This document shows positions 53,511 through 64,000 of a DNA stretch of 64,000 nucleotides, piece after piece (the first letter of the stretch is position 1; each line of letters opens with the position of its first letter). Origin of the DNA: Apiotrichum sp. Y4204 (lineage: Eukaryota; Basidiomycota; Tremellomycetes; Trichosporonales; Trichosporonaceae). The stretch is from assembly GCA_025531455.1 (NCBI GenBank), contig JAMYHL010000024.1, positions 434,001 to 498,000 on the forward strand, given 5' to 3'. The notes below the pieces were generated by a model, which was not told the DNA's origin, made no database searches, and was given only the letters and a program-made list of their open reading frames with translations. The position numbers were made by a program, and so were the translations under genes.

Positions 53511-55395
53511 ATGTCCGACGAAGCCCAGAAACCCGACTTTGAGGCGCCGCCCACCGACCTCATCACGCTCACGCGCCACATTCTTAGCCAGCAGCACAAG
53601 CTCGGCGCCGCGGCCAGCGGTGACCTGACGCTCCTCCTCGTCGGAATCCAGGCAAGTAGAAAACACCAAAAAAGCTATACGTCCTCGACAGAAATTAACG
53701 CCTTTGACAGGTTACTTCCAAGTACATTGCCTCGAATGTGCGCAAGGCGCGTCTGATCAACCTCGTCGGCCTGGCGGGCGCGAGCAACGTGCAGGGCGAG
53801 GACCAGAAGAAGCTCGACGTCCTCTCCAACGACATTATGGTCAACGCCCTCCGCGCATCGGGCAAGGTCTCCGTCATGGTCTCGGAGGAGATTGACGACC
53901 CCATCATCGTCAAGGGCTCCAAGGGCTCTTAGTGAGTGCAAGCGCGCAAGCGCGTGAGGTGGGATAGGACGGGCGGCATGGCTTCTGGCACCTGGTGGGC
54001 TGTGGACCGGGATGTATGGGCGGTGGGCGGGAGCTGGGGCAAGCTGCACTCCACTTGGTGCAAGCTCTGCGGTATCCAGATCGCCATCAGCAGCGGTAGA
54101 ATCGCTCCGAGGCCAAGTGCAAAGCTCCGCGCCGTCGCCGGCTTGCGATGCGCACTGTCTCGCACACTACAACTAGCGGAGACAACCCGCCCATGGCTGC
54201 GCATCAGTTCGACACGCACGTCCCTGCCACAGCCCGCCATAGCCTGCGAGTTGGGCTGCGAGTTGGGCAGATACGCCGGGTCGCACTGTACGCCTGATCA
54301 CCCGCACGGTGCTGCACGCACACCCCGCTCGCACGGCTCGCACGACGGGCGTGTACGCGCTCGCGTGAGCGCCGTGCGGGGTGTCGCTGCGTGCTCGCTT
54401 CCGACAGGGAAGTGCGCTGGCCTGGAACCGGCCTGAATCCTGGAACGGTCGGCGCACTGGTGCCCCTTTGGAGTCCTGCAGTGATGGCTTGCGCCAATTA
54501 CCCGGAGTTTGATCCACTGACACACAGCTGCGTCGTCTTTGACCCGCTCGACGGCTCGTCCAACATCGACGCCGGTGTCAACGTCGGCACCATCTTCGGT
54601 GTCTACAAGGTCGACGACGACAAGGAGCCCTCCGTCGCCCACGCCCTCCGCCCGGGTAAGGAGATGGTTGCGGCCGGCTACACCATGTGAGTGGGGTGAG
54701 GACTCGGGAGCTGCTAAGAAGGGGCGGAGCTGCTAAGCAGACGCCTCTGGAGACGCTGTGGGTGAAGCATCTGGCTCTGTCGCGCTTCCCGTACCTCGTT
54801 CATCTCTGCAACTGCAGACGCTCACACTCAGGTACGGTTCCTCGTGCAACCTCGTCCTCACCACCGGCCAGGGTGTTGACGGCTTCACGCTCGACGAGTC
54901 GCTCGGCGAGTTCATCCTCACCCACCCGGACATCCGCATCCCCGAGCGCGGCAAGATCTACTCGTTCAACGAGGGCAACTCGCTCCACTTCTACCCCCCG
55001 ACCCTCAAGTACCTCGAGTCGGTCAAGTACCCGGCCAACAACAAGCCCTACTCGGCGCGTTACATCGGCTCGATGGTCGCCGACGTCCACCGCACGCTGC
55101 TCTACGGCGGCATCTTCGGCTACCCTGGCGACAAGAAGAACCCGAACGGCAAGCTCCGCATGCTCTACGAGTCCTTCCCCATGGCCTTCCTCACCGAGCA
55201 GGCCGGCGGCGTCGCTACCACCGGCACCAAGCGCATTCTCGACATTGTCCCTGACAAGATCCACGGCCGCTGCCCGGTGTTCCTTGGCTCCAAGCAGGTG
55301 GGTCCGATTGAAAAGCACAAGCTAACAGCCAGGACGTTGAGGACCTGCAGAAGGAGTACAACGCATGGGCGGACAAGGACTCGCACCCCTGGTAA
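53511..55395 (+). CDS. FBP1: Fructose-1,6-bisphosphatase
   Basis: Five exons: 53511-53651, 53711-53931, 54528-54686, 54832-55297 and 55333-55395, coding for 349 aa. Motifs are [18 protein letters not shown], the metal-binding VSEEIDDP and [11 protein letters not shown], and the substrate-binding [21 protein letters not shown] and [16 protein letters not shown]. It hydrolyses fructose-1,6-bisphosphate, the committed gluconeogenic step, in the cytosol. The first intron (53652-53710) begins GCAAGT and ends ACAG, a GC-AG intron; no GT donor nearby keeps the frame. The second intron is 596 bp, far above the local norm. Stop follows SHPW. Confidence 0.95.
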
Positions 55396-56157
55396 TCGGA
55401 GGTCGAGGCGTTTTGGTGTGGTAAATGTGCTGTGATGTAGACGTCTGCAGTGATGAGAGATCGTGACGGATTGTGCAGAGGTACGGCGGAGATGGTGCAG
55501 ATCAAGAAGGCAGTGATGCCGAGGACATTGTAGATGCTGCCAGTACGACGAACGATGTGGAATGAGACGGAAGGATGAGACGAGGAGGTTGGCCGTGTTT
55601 ACAGCGCCGATTCTGTCAAGTCCAAGTCCCGATCTCCAAGTCCCGATCTTCTCAGCTACCAATCATGATCCCTGCCACTGCGCCCCTCGATCCACGAACC
55701 GTACCCTTCGTATGATGCAGATCTGCATTTCTTGGTGCATGCATGAGAAGGTCTGCGATGTTGCAATGTTAGTTGTTGCCGACGACGACGATGATGATGA
55801 AGAAGATGCCACCCCTGCCATAGCCGGACACCTGACCGGAGGCCCTGAGCTCTTATGCACTGTATATACTCCCCCCACATTTCCCGAATCTTCAAGCAAC
55901 AGCGCACCAGCCAAACGAAGGTTTGTACCAATCCGACTCCCAAGTGGTTGCATCGGGATTGTGCCTCCGGACCTGTTCTCCACCACCATTCATCGTCTGC
56001 TCGCCATCACTTTGGATCTACACTCACTCTCAACTCAACACCAGTATCGAGCACTTGATACGCCGCTTTACGTCCTACGCAGCCGCCTTTTCGACATCTT
56101 AGTCTTCACCACACAAACTTTTTTCTTTCTTTTTGTTCCCCTCGACATCCACCGCCG
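55396..56157. promoter_or_regulatory. Intergenic region upstream of the HAPSTR1-like gene
   Basis: 762 bp without a supportable gene. A GATGATGA microsatellite-like patch lies at about 55780-55805, and T/C-rich sequence precedes the ATG at 56158. Confidence 0.45.
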
Positions 56158-57500
56158 ATGGACCTCTCGGCACTCACCTCGTCCCTCCCCCCCGGCCTTG
56201 CCGATGCGGAGCGCGACATGGGCGAGAAGTTTAGGGGTGAGTACTGGGGTACGGGGGGTGGTATCGCTATTGTCTCACACCACCTTCTCGCGCGAGTGCT
56301 TCGTGAAAGCCATGTCCACGTCTGTGATGGCATTGCATACAATAGCCGCTCGCCACCCCTCCCCACGAACGCTCACGCTAACGCGCAGCCGCCGCTCTCA
56401 GCATCACGACCCTGTACAAGAGCTCGCTTGCGTGTAACAAGGTAGGTGATTGACAATTGCGCGCGACCCGCTACACAGCTTGAGGCCAATCTTAAATGTC
56501 CGCCCAGTCGTGCTCGTTGGCTGTGGCTCAGTCTTGACGCTCCGCTCACTTCTGACACATACTGACGGCCCAGCAAGCTTACCAGGTCGGATACTCTGCT
56601 GCTCTGTAGGTATCATAATGTTGACCCACGCTGACAACAGCGCCGATGTGCTCTCCAAACTACAGTCCGACATTGCGGCCGGCGAGGACGCCGCCGCGGC
56701 GCTCGCCCGCCTCATGGACTGGACCGAGGCCAGGCAGGTACGTGCTGATCGGGACCTGCATTGAGCCGTACTGACCCCAGGCCGCAATGGCTGCGTTTGC
56801 CGCCGACGACGACGACCTTCCGCCAGCTTCGACGACTCGCAGCGGACCGAGCGCGGTCCCCACCCAGCGCCTCGCACCGCCCCGGCCCGCGTCCGCACCG
56901 GTAGAGCGCGCCCGCGGATTCGGCAAGGAGCGCGAGCAGCCTGTCGCCGGGCCGTCGCGGACGGAGGCGATGGATGCCGACGATCAGCCCCAGCCGACTC
57001 TGACTTCAACTCCGGCGTCAACTTCGACAGCGGCCCGCCGCCCCGCCCCGCCCGCGACGCCCCTCGAGCGCGCTCCTTCCCCCGGGCCAGTGCTCCAGCA
57101 CCCGCATCCGCATCCTTCCTCTTCGCCCATCGCGTCTCCCTCCCTCTCACGGCCCTTAGCGCCCCCGCCGCTGCGTCTCATCCGCACGGCGAGCTCCCGC
57201 GCCTCTCCGTCCACGTCGGCCGCAGTCCCGACTTCGACCTTCAACTTCTCCCTCCCCGCCTCCCTCGACATCTCCCACTTGCCCGCCGCCGCCGGCCCGG
57301 CACAGACCGGCGCGATTGGCGCCAAACGACCGATCGTCGACGCCGAGATGGCCGACGGCGCCCTCCCCGCGCCGGGGACACCGTCCCGCGGCCGCGCGGC
57401 CAAGCGCCGCAGCATGGGTATCGGGCTCGGCGAAAACGAGGAGAAGGGGAGTGGCGAGCGGCGCCGGCCCCCGCGCCGTGGTGGCGGTATGGGCGCCTAG
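56158..57500 (+). CDS. HAPSTR1/DUF4588-like protein
   Basis: Five exons: 56158-56236, 56389-56441, 56574-56605 (32 nt), 56641-56737 and 56781-57500, coding for 326 aa. The joined N-terminal domain reads LPPGLADAERDMGEKFRAAA, LSITTLYKSSLACNKQAYQ, VGYSAALADVLSKLQSDI, then LMDWTEARQ. From memory this resembles the fungal DUF4588/TAPR1-like family related to human HAPSTR1, a stress-response partner of the HUWE1 ubiquitin ligase. The C-terminal 230 residues are Pro/Ala/Ser-rich and disordered, with a basic KRRSMGIGLG segment and a terminal RRRPPRRGGG that could act in nuclear localisation. The exon chain and frame continuity are strong; the family assignment is from remembered motifs and less certain. 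Confidence 0.68.
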
Positions 57501-57941
57501 CGCGTGTGAGAGCTAAGGAGTGCTCGAGTTCGTATCAGGAAGCCATGGAGAATTTCAGTAGTGCGCGGTCGCCCGAGTAGATGAGGTCTGGTCTGCATAT
57601 CCGTAGATTCACATAGCATTGTATGTACTACTGCACATGGGACAATGGACGGCGAGAGTGAAGGTGGCAAAGAGGATGTCTATGACAATGGGTGGTGAGG
57701 TGATGTTTTTCTTCTGAGATGCGCAAAATGTTTCTGCCATGCTGCGCAAAATTGTCTGGACTAATTCAATTAACCATATTTGTTCCAACATTCCGCAACA
57801 TTCTAATAGACTGCACTGGCGCTCCGCCTCAGCACAGCCCAGTCAACGTGCTGACACCTGCCCTTCCCCCTCTACTCCCTACTGGCAATGCAAGATCCTG
57901 ATACATAAATAAAAAAGTGACTAGTTCTAACTCCGATGCAA
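57501..57941. terminator. Convergent 3' region of the HAPSTR1-like gene and RPA135
   Basis: 441 bp between stop codons, A+T-richer than the flanks (for example a CATAAATAAAAAAGTG stretch at about 57903-57918). Likely polyadenylation region; no gene seen. Confidence 0.4.
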
Positions 57942-60900
57942 CTACACGACCGTGACGCTGAGCTTGATGCCCATGCTGGCCATCTCGGCGCACAGATACC
58001 GGAACACGTAGGGCACGGCAATGACGTCGAGCTTGCCCTTGCGCTGCGCAGAGTCCTTGAGCACCACGCCAGTCGATGGTGTCGTGTCCGCACGCGGGGT
58101 CGCCACGGGATCCGCCTCGTTGCGGTCGCACACGCGGCAGTACCAGCTCGACGAGCTGTCGCCGCCAATCACGTCCTCTGCAAAGCCGGTTCCTATCATC
58201 GAGCCGCACGTCCGGCACGCAAGCGTCGTGCTGTAGTCTGAGCAGTTGAGCAGACGGTCCTGCAGCAGGAAACTCGTGCCGTGCGAGATGAGCGCGTCGC
58301 GCTCCATCTCGCCGAAACGGATACCACCACCACGCTTGCGTCCCTTGACGGGCTGGCGGGTGAGTGGATCCACTGGGCCAGTGGTACGACACTGGAACTT
58401 GTCGTTGACTGCAAGTGTCAGTGTAGCTCTGGAAGGTTCTTGAGTCTTCTCTTCACTCACCCTGGTGACGCAGACGCTGGTACGAGACGAGGCCAATGTA
58501 GATGTCCGCGCGGAGCTCCTCGCCCGTGATGCCCGAGTACATCGGCTCGTTGCCGTGGTAGTTGTAGCCGGCGGCGAGCAGCTGCTCGCCAAAGTAGTCG
58601 ACGGGCGTGTCGTTGTCACCAAACTGGAACGGCGTGGCGTCTTGGCGGAGGCCGTGCAGCGCACCCGCCTTGCCCGCCATCGACTCGACGAACATTCCGA
58701 TCGTCATACGCGACGGGAACGCGTGCGGGTTGATGATGACGTCGGGCTGCATCCCGCTCTCGGTGAACGGCATGTCGATGGCCGGGAACTTTTGCGAGCA
58801 AACACCCTTCTGTCCGTGGCGTGACGCAAACTTGTCACCAACAACGGGCGAACGCGGGATACGCAGCTTGATGTGGATCTTCTGCAGCTCCTGGTCGCCG
58901 CTGTCGGAACCCAGGACGCGCACCTCGTCAATGTACGCAACCTCGTCGCCCTTGTACTTGTGAGCCTTGGTCTTGCCAGTCACATCGTCAATGTACGCGG
59001 CGATCGCATCGCCGGCCTTGACCTTGGCGCCGATGCGGGGCAGACCGTCGTTGTCGATAATCTCGCGCCACGAGTGGTCCTCCTTGATGTCCTTCCCAAG
59101 ACCAAAGTGGACGGTGACAGGGCCGTTCTTGGACCTCGACGCGTCCTTGAGATCGAAAATGTCCGCCTTGTAAACCGTTCCGTAGCCAAAGCCGCGCTCG
59201 TGCGCCGACTTGTTCAGAATCATGGCGTCTTCCATGTCGTAACCAGTGTACGAGATGACGGCGACGACGGCGTTGGTAGAGTTGGGGTACGCGTCAAAGC
59301 CGTAGTGGTCGTGCAGTGCCGGGCGGACAATCGGCGTCTGCGCACTCTGGATACGCCAGATTTTGTTGTCCGTGCGGCGGTTGTACGCCGTTGACGCGGT
59401 ACCCATCGTCTGCTTACCCATTTGACACTGGGATATTAGTAGTTGCTTCAAATCATTCTCAACTACTTACCTGGTACATGTTACGCGGCGACTGGTTAAA
59501 GTCGGAGAAGGGAGTCATGTTGGCAAGGACGGACAGCATCGATGTCGGGGCGAGCTCGACGTGCGTCGAGACGTCCTTCTCAATCTCCTCGGGCGTGATC
59601 GCAATGTCCATGTAGACCTGCTCAAAGGGACCGACGTGGTCCAGCTTGCTGTTTTCAAGGTACGTGACTGGACGCATGAAGCGCGAGCGCGAGCCGAAGA
59701 GGTAGAGACCAGGGTACTGGCCCGCCTTGGTGACGGGAACATAACCAATCTCGAGATCGAGCGGCACGCGCGGATCACCCTCAGTCTTCAGACGGCGGAG
59801 AAGGTCGGCAAACTCCTTCGCCTTCTCGGGAGAGCACCAGCCGAGGATGCGGCCGTCAAGCTGAACGACGACATTCACCTTGCCGTCAAGGGACGCCGCG
59901 AACACCTGCGTCATGCCGTGGGCGGTGAGCAGGGCGGGGATGTGCGAGAGGTCCAGCGTGCGGGTGACAATCTTGCAAGTGTGTGACAAGTGGTTGAGAA
60001 GACCACAAGGCGAACCGTCGGGAGTGTGGACGGGGCACAGGAAGCCCCACGATTCAGGAAGCAGCTTACGAACGGTGGTCGTCTTGAGCTCGGCAAAGAA
60101 GGCACCACGATGGATACACCGGAAGTGGGCGAGGTAACGGAAGTAGTTGAGCTTCTCGGCGATAATCGTGAAACCACTTGTCTGTTGGAGATCAAGACCG
60201 GTGGGAGAGACGAGGTTACCCGTGGCGAGGAAGTACGCCAGCTTGGATCCGACATCAAAGTTGGTCTTGGCGACAACACCGGGGAAGTATTTGGAGCTGG
60301 AGAAGTTGACCGCCTTGTTCATGCGGAGGTCCTGCTGGATCTGGTTGCGCACGGCCATGAGGCAGTCGTCGAGACGCTCCTTGATGATCATCGAGTAGAG
60401 GAAGCCAGGGAGGAGGACCTCGTGGTGCTGGTGCGAGTCGGGGTTGTCGGGGGTGGACGTGCCAGCAACCATTGAGTAAAGCTTGCGGAGCATGAAAATG
60501 AGCATGCGGAACTTCTCACGGGGGTTCGGCAGGTGGACAAGCACGACGCGCGAGAGGAGGTACGAGCCGACCTGGAGGTCTGTCCAGTCGTCGGGGCAGT
60601 TGAGGACGACGCGGAACTTGTCACCGAGGTACTGGAGTGCGCTGCCGCCGGTGTAGATGCCCCAGGTCTTCTGGCCACGGAGTAGGAGTTCGACACGGTC
60701 GATGAGGAAGGTGTTGTCGTACTCGCCCTGCACGAGTCCCTCGAAAATCTCAAGATCACTGGCGTCCACAAGCGCCTTGAGGATGAGCACAAGGGGGATC
60801 ATATACTCGACCTTGCGCCATGCGAAACGGAGAGTGGCGCCACCGTTGGTGAGGTAGTGGATTGTGTTGGTGCATGCACTCTGGTCGGGACGCACACAGC

Positions 60901-61683
60901 GGATCTGGCATCCGTACGGCGAGTACGAGATACCACGCTTGGCGAAGGAGGGACGGTAGAGGTTGATGGGGTGGTGGCGGCGGGGAAGAATGAGGTAACG
61001 GATGATCTTCTCGTTACCGTTGACGATAAAGTAGCCTCCCCAAGAGCACGACTCCTCGCCGTGGTGGACCAGCTCCGCGGCCGACATGCCGCGGATGTTG
61101 CAACGCGCCGACTTGACCATAATGGGCAGCAGGCCACAGTCACGGATCTCGTCATACTCGCGCGTCGTGCCCTCCTCAGTCGTGACCTTCCACTTGATCG
61201 TCGCGGTGAGCTTGGCGCGGTAGCTCGTGAGGCGCTCACGGGCCTCGGTGGGGAATATGCGGCGCTCGACAGCCAGCTTGTCACGGTCGGAAACTAGCGG
61301 CTTTCCAAGCGCAACATTGGATATCCGGTCTGCGCGCGTGAGTATCCCGCCCCATCCATATCCAGTCGGTGCCCGTCCTTACATGTAATCTTGTTTCCAA
61401 ACGGCATCTCCTCGCTCGCCTGGCCGTCAAACACGACCTTTTCGCCAATATCCTCCACGCCAAGCTGAAGCAGGCCCGGCGTCCCGTCATCTGACCCCTC
61501 GGTGAGCGCATCAAACGACTCGACATGCGGCCGCACAAGCTCCTCGAGAGACTGGAAATCGGGCCCAGTCGTGCTGGGGTGCCGGAACATGCGCTCGCGC
61601 GTCAGCGTCCCAAAGTTGGAGCGGTCGGGAAGCTTGGACGACGTCGCCGTCTGCGGCGCCAGGGGGTCGAACGACGCGACCAT
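57942..61683 (-). CDS. RPA135: RNA polymerase I second-largest subunit RPA135
   Basis: Four exons: 61383-61683, 59471-61329, 58461-59427 and 57942-58408, coding for 1197 aa, close to yeast A135. It is the Pol I and not the Pol II paralogue: the N-terminus has LVRPHVESFDALTEG and LLQLGVEDIGEKVVFDG, and the core has RGMSAAELVHHGEE and ARCNIRG. Catalytic and structural motifs include GYFIVNGNEKIIR, LLPESWGFLCPVHTPDG, FSDFNQSPRNMYQ, GDKFASRHGQKGVCS, NPHAFPSRMTIGM and GYNYHGNEPMYSG. A C-terminal zinc site has CRTCG and CRVC. It transcribes rDNA in the nucleolus with RPA190. Confidence 0.96.
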
Positions 61684-62305
61684 TTTGGGTACTGGGGTGT
61701 GGGGTGTTGGAGAGGATGGAGATGGAGATGGATGTGGATGGATCTGGGTGGAAAGGCCATCGAGGATCGAGAAGGGGAGGGCTCTCGACGATGTTCACGG
61801 ATTTTGAAGATTTTGCCTCCGGAATGCGTCACCTCCACCTCTGCCAAAATTGCCATGCACATAACACGTGGGAGCAGCGGGAAAAGCCATTTACGCCACA
61901 GGATGTACGGATATCGGCATTGTGTATTGCCCTTACATGCCCCACAGATACCGTGACCAAAGCAAGAGTTCCCATCACATCGCACATCACCCCATCACCG
62001 ATCACTGACATCGCATCTTCGGCATCGCACCATCTCACATCCCATCACATCATACGGGTATCTCGTTTCTATCAGAAGAACTAGAATGATATTAATGGTT
62101 AACGCCGTGGACTTGTTCAGCGATGACAAGAAACTAAGGCGCCGCGCAACAAGACAGTTCGCCTCAAAAAACATTCATTTCACTCGCTACGACTTTCAAC
62201 CTTTCAATTTACGGAACAGGACAAGAGGGGCGGCAGAATCGTGAATCTCGCGAACGCGATCGCGTTCCGGCGCGGGCTCTTGTAAGCAGGCGCGAAGCGG
62301 GCAGC
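61684..62305. promoter_or_regulatory. RPA135 promoter / metallothionein 3' flank
   Basis: 622 bp without a gene. It contains several CATCAC/ATCACA words (about 61970-62050), a simple A/C/T-rich patch. No TATA element is obvious next to the RPA135 start. Confidence 0.45.
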
Positions 62306-62487
62306 TTAGGCCGAGCCGTGCTTGCCGCAGTCGGGGCACGAGCAGCTGTGTGTCAGCGAGGCAGAAGGGGGGGTTTGTGAGTGATGTGAGGCGTACTTCT
62401 CGCACGAGCAGTCGGCGTCGCAGAAGTTGACGGGAGCGATGGTCTGGGGTCAGCTAGGCCAGGCGAAGTACCCACGGTAGCGGCCAT
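62306..62487 (-). CDS. Metallothionein-like 32-aa Cys-rich protein
   Basis: Three tiny exons: 62476-62487 (12 nt), 62397-62443 (47 nt) and 62306-62345 (40 nt), with introns of 32 bp (GTGGGT...CCCAG) and 51 bp (GTACGC...CACAG). The product is 32 aa, with six Cys in residues 12-26 arranged C-x3-C-x-C-x2-C-x-C-x2-C (NFCDADCSCENCSCPDCG). CxC and CxxC clusters without aromatic residues in this part are typical of fungal copper metallothioneins of the short Neurospora/Agaricus type. It would buffer Cu(I) in the cytosol. A TATATAAA word lies 106 bp upstream of the ATG, and two candidate copper-response elements lie between. Confidence 0.82.
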
Positions 62488-62610
62488 GGTGTTGGTTGGT
62501 TGGTTGGGTTGGGGTTGGGTAGGTTTAGTTGGGTTGGTTGGGAAGGCTTTGTTGGGTGGTTTGATGCTGGTCAGGAGGCGCTGTCGGCTCTCTTTATATA
62601 TCATCATCCG
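62488..62610 (-). promoter_or_regulatory. Promoter of the metallothionein-like gene
   Basis: TATATAAA on the gene strand at 62593-62600. TTGATGCTGG (62561-62570) and GAGGCGCTGT (62575-62584), read on the plus strand, both fit the degenerate Cryptococcus Cuf1 copper-element consensus D(A/T)DDHGCTGD as I remember it. The leader between 62490 and 62560 is rich in GGTTGG on the plus strand. Confidence 0.45.
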
Positions 62611-64000
62611 AGTCGTTCGGAGCGCTGATGGTGAGCTCAGCTGCCTAATAACAGATGGTCACACGCGGCACTGGGCATTGGCTGGTGGGAAGTCTGATGG
62701 TCCGTGCGCGCAAAGTGCGATGCGTGAGATGTGCGGCGCTCTTCTCCGCCCTACGCGATACCCGAAGTGCACGTAACGAGCCCGACGCCGAGTATTTCTC
62801 CCTATCCTCTCACTCTGCGGATGTACTCAACATGCTATCATATCACGGCGATATCGGCGCGTCTCCGAACTCTCGTCTCAGAGATCAGAGAGCTGCAACG
62901 CTCCGCCGGAATCCGCGGGACATGCCGAGCCCAGCCGTGGCGCACAGATCTGGTGTGTCTTTACAGGATTGCGACTCGGGGCTTCTGCGAAGCAGAGGCA
63001 ATATCACGGGGCACTAACTCTGGTCTCGAACGCGTAACGCTCGCAGTCTAACTGGTGGCTCGCAGCGGTAACGCGCGGAATTATCGTAATAATCTCAACT
63101 CAAAGCTTCCCGCCTGTTAATGTGGGTGTTCTTTCTTGCTGATACGACAGCGGGTCAGCGATTTCCCGATCCTTCGCCCCTTCTGGCGTCAATAACAGAT
63201 CACGGTAGAATCCCGAGGGCCCGAAGGAGAAGCAGTAAACGCGCATCCGGTTCAGGAAGATGGGGCATTCCACAAGATCTCTTCAACAATCCGGGAGCAT
63301 CAGCATATTCCCGTCGCTTCATCACACTGATTGCACTGACACAGCCTGATATCACCTACCGGTGGCTTCTGAGCCCGAACTTGGCAGCGTCCGGCCAATG
63401 CTCCATGGTGAGGACAGTGCGCGCGCACGGACGACGCCGGGGCGGAATCGTGCGGCATTTGTGCTCCGCTCTGAGGGTAATGTGCCGCACGGCGGATGTG
63501 CTCGTGTGCACCGCCGGTCTTGCTCCCGGGTCTCTCTTTAGAGGAGGTCATTCCGAGCACTCCGCTGGAACCAACCCGAAGCGTGACGGCGTCAGCCGGT
63601 CAGCAAGATTTGGCATGAGTTGAAATCAGTTGGTCATGAGTAGGTTGGCCATCGCCGATCACTGATACGAGATCCTTATCGCGAAGCATAAACCCATTGT
63701 TAAGTGGCGTGGGGCGTGGCTTGCTGTTTCGGGATGGCCGGTTTGGGTATGAAGAAGCATCCCACACTCACACGTCCACTCCCACAGACCACTAATCGCC
63801 CGTCCATCTCTCGGCCGTCGCATCTCGTCCAGCTTTCCTGGTCCGCTAGCTTCCCGCGCCATCAGCTTCCCGCACCAGCTACCCGCCCGCTTGTCACTGT
63901 CGTCTCGCACAGTCATTGTCATTCGTCCTCGGGAATCCTTGTTCAGCGCCTACCTGTGATAGCATCTCTGTTCCTCCGCCGCCACTGTGTCACCTCTGCC
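62611..64000. other. Right-edge interval without a supportable gene
   Basis: 1.4 kb holding only motif-free frames, including a 167-codon plus frame at 63120-63623. A minus-strand ATG frame at 63755-63912 ends at a GTGAGT donor and could be a small exon of a gene, but nothing confirms it. Confidence 0.4.

Noticed and set aside
55562..56437. 291-codon plus-strand frame upstream of the HAPSTR1-like gene
   Set aside because: It crosses the splice sites of the real gene and is in a different frame from its first exon; there is no ATG-supported motif.
63755..63912. Possible first exon of a minus-strand gene at the right edge
   Set aside because: It has an ATG and a GTGAGT donor, but no downstream acceptor leads into a convincing frame and no motif is present.

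Overview
The window is nuclear DNA of a fungus, most likely a basidiomycete yeast of the Tremellomycetes (a Trichosporonales-type genome is my best guess). The signs are G+C-rich coding sequence, many very short GT-AG introns (32-60 bp, often with a CTGAC/CTAAC-like branch site close to the acceptor), short spacing between genes, a bZIP of the type common in basidiomycetes, and clear orthologues of yeast housekeeping genes. No database was searched. Gene models were built by hand from splice signals, reading-frame continuity and remembered family motifs. For every spliced gene the exon lengths sum to a whole number of codons.

Layout. 0-1 kb: 5' part of an unrecognised Ser/Pro-rich gene running off the left edge (minus). 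2-8.5 kb: a gene-poor stretch with small direct repeats. 8.5-11.3 kb: a divergent pair, a predicted secreted calpain-like protease (minus) and an F-box protein (plus), sharing a promoter with a TGCAC array at about 10-bp spacing. 12.2-20.6 kb: GT71 mannosyltransferase, RTR1 (RPAP2-type CTD phosphatase), SEC61 and DUS3; the last two are divergent. 20.9-25.0 kb: D-2-hydroxyacid dehydrogenase, CitE-like acyl-CoA lyase and hot-dog dehydratase/hydratase, a plausible acyl-CoA/glyoxylate metabolic group. 25.3-30.8 kb: nine-exon GT61 glycosyltransferase and an MFS transporter. 31.1-42.0 kb: RNA15/CstF-64, a Cys-rich GPI-type surface protein, a 759-aa disordered protein with repeated motifs, RFC4 and a LYR-motif protein. 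42.0-47.5 kb: a 3.7-kb upstream region rich in TGATAR sites, including a clustered ATGTGATAGAC repeat, in front of a bZIP gene. 47.8-57.5 kb: RMI1, PSD1, FBP1 and a HAPSTR1/DUF4588-like protein. 57.9-62.5 kb: RPA135 (RNA polymerase I second subunit) and a 32-aa metallothionein-like gene. 62.6-64 kb: nothing convincing.

Functionally this is a core-genome segment: transcription (RPA135, RTR1, RNA15), RNA modification (DUS3), replication and repair (RFC4, RMI1), secretion and glycosylation (SEC61, GT71, GT61), mitochondrial lipid and acyl-CoA metabolism (PSD1, lyase, dehydratase, LYR protein) and gluconeogenesis (FBP1). The accessory or unusual items are the secreted calpain-like protease, the repeat-bearing disordered protein, the GPI-type protein, the tiny metallothionein and the repeat arrays in several promoters. 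I saw no transposon, virus, CRISPR array, rRNA or convincing tRNA.
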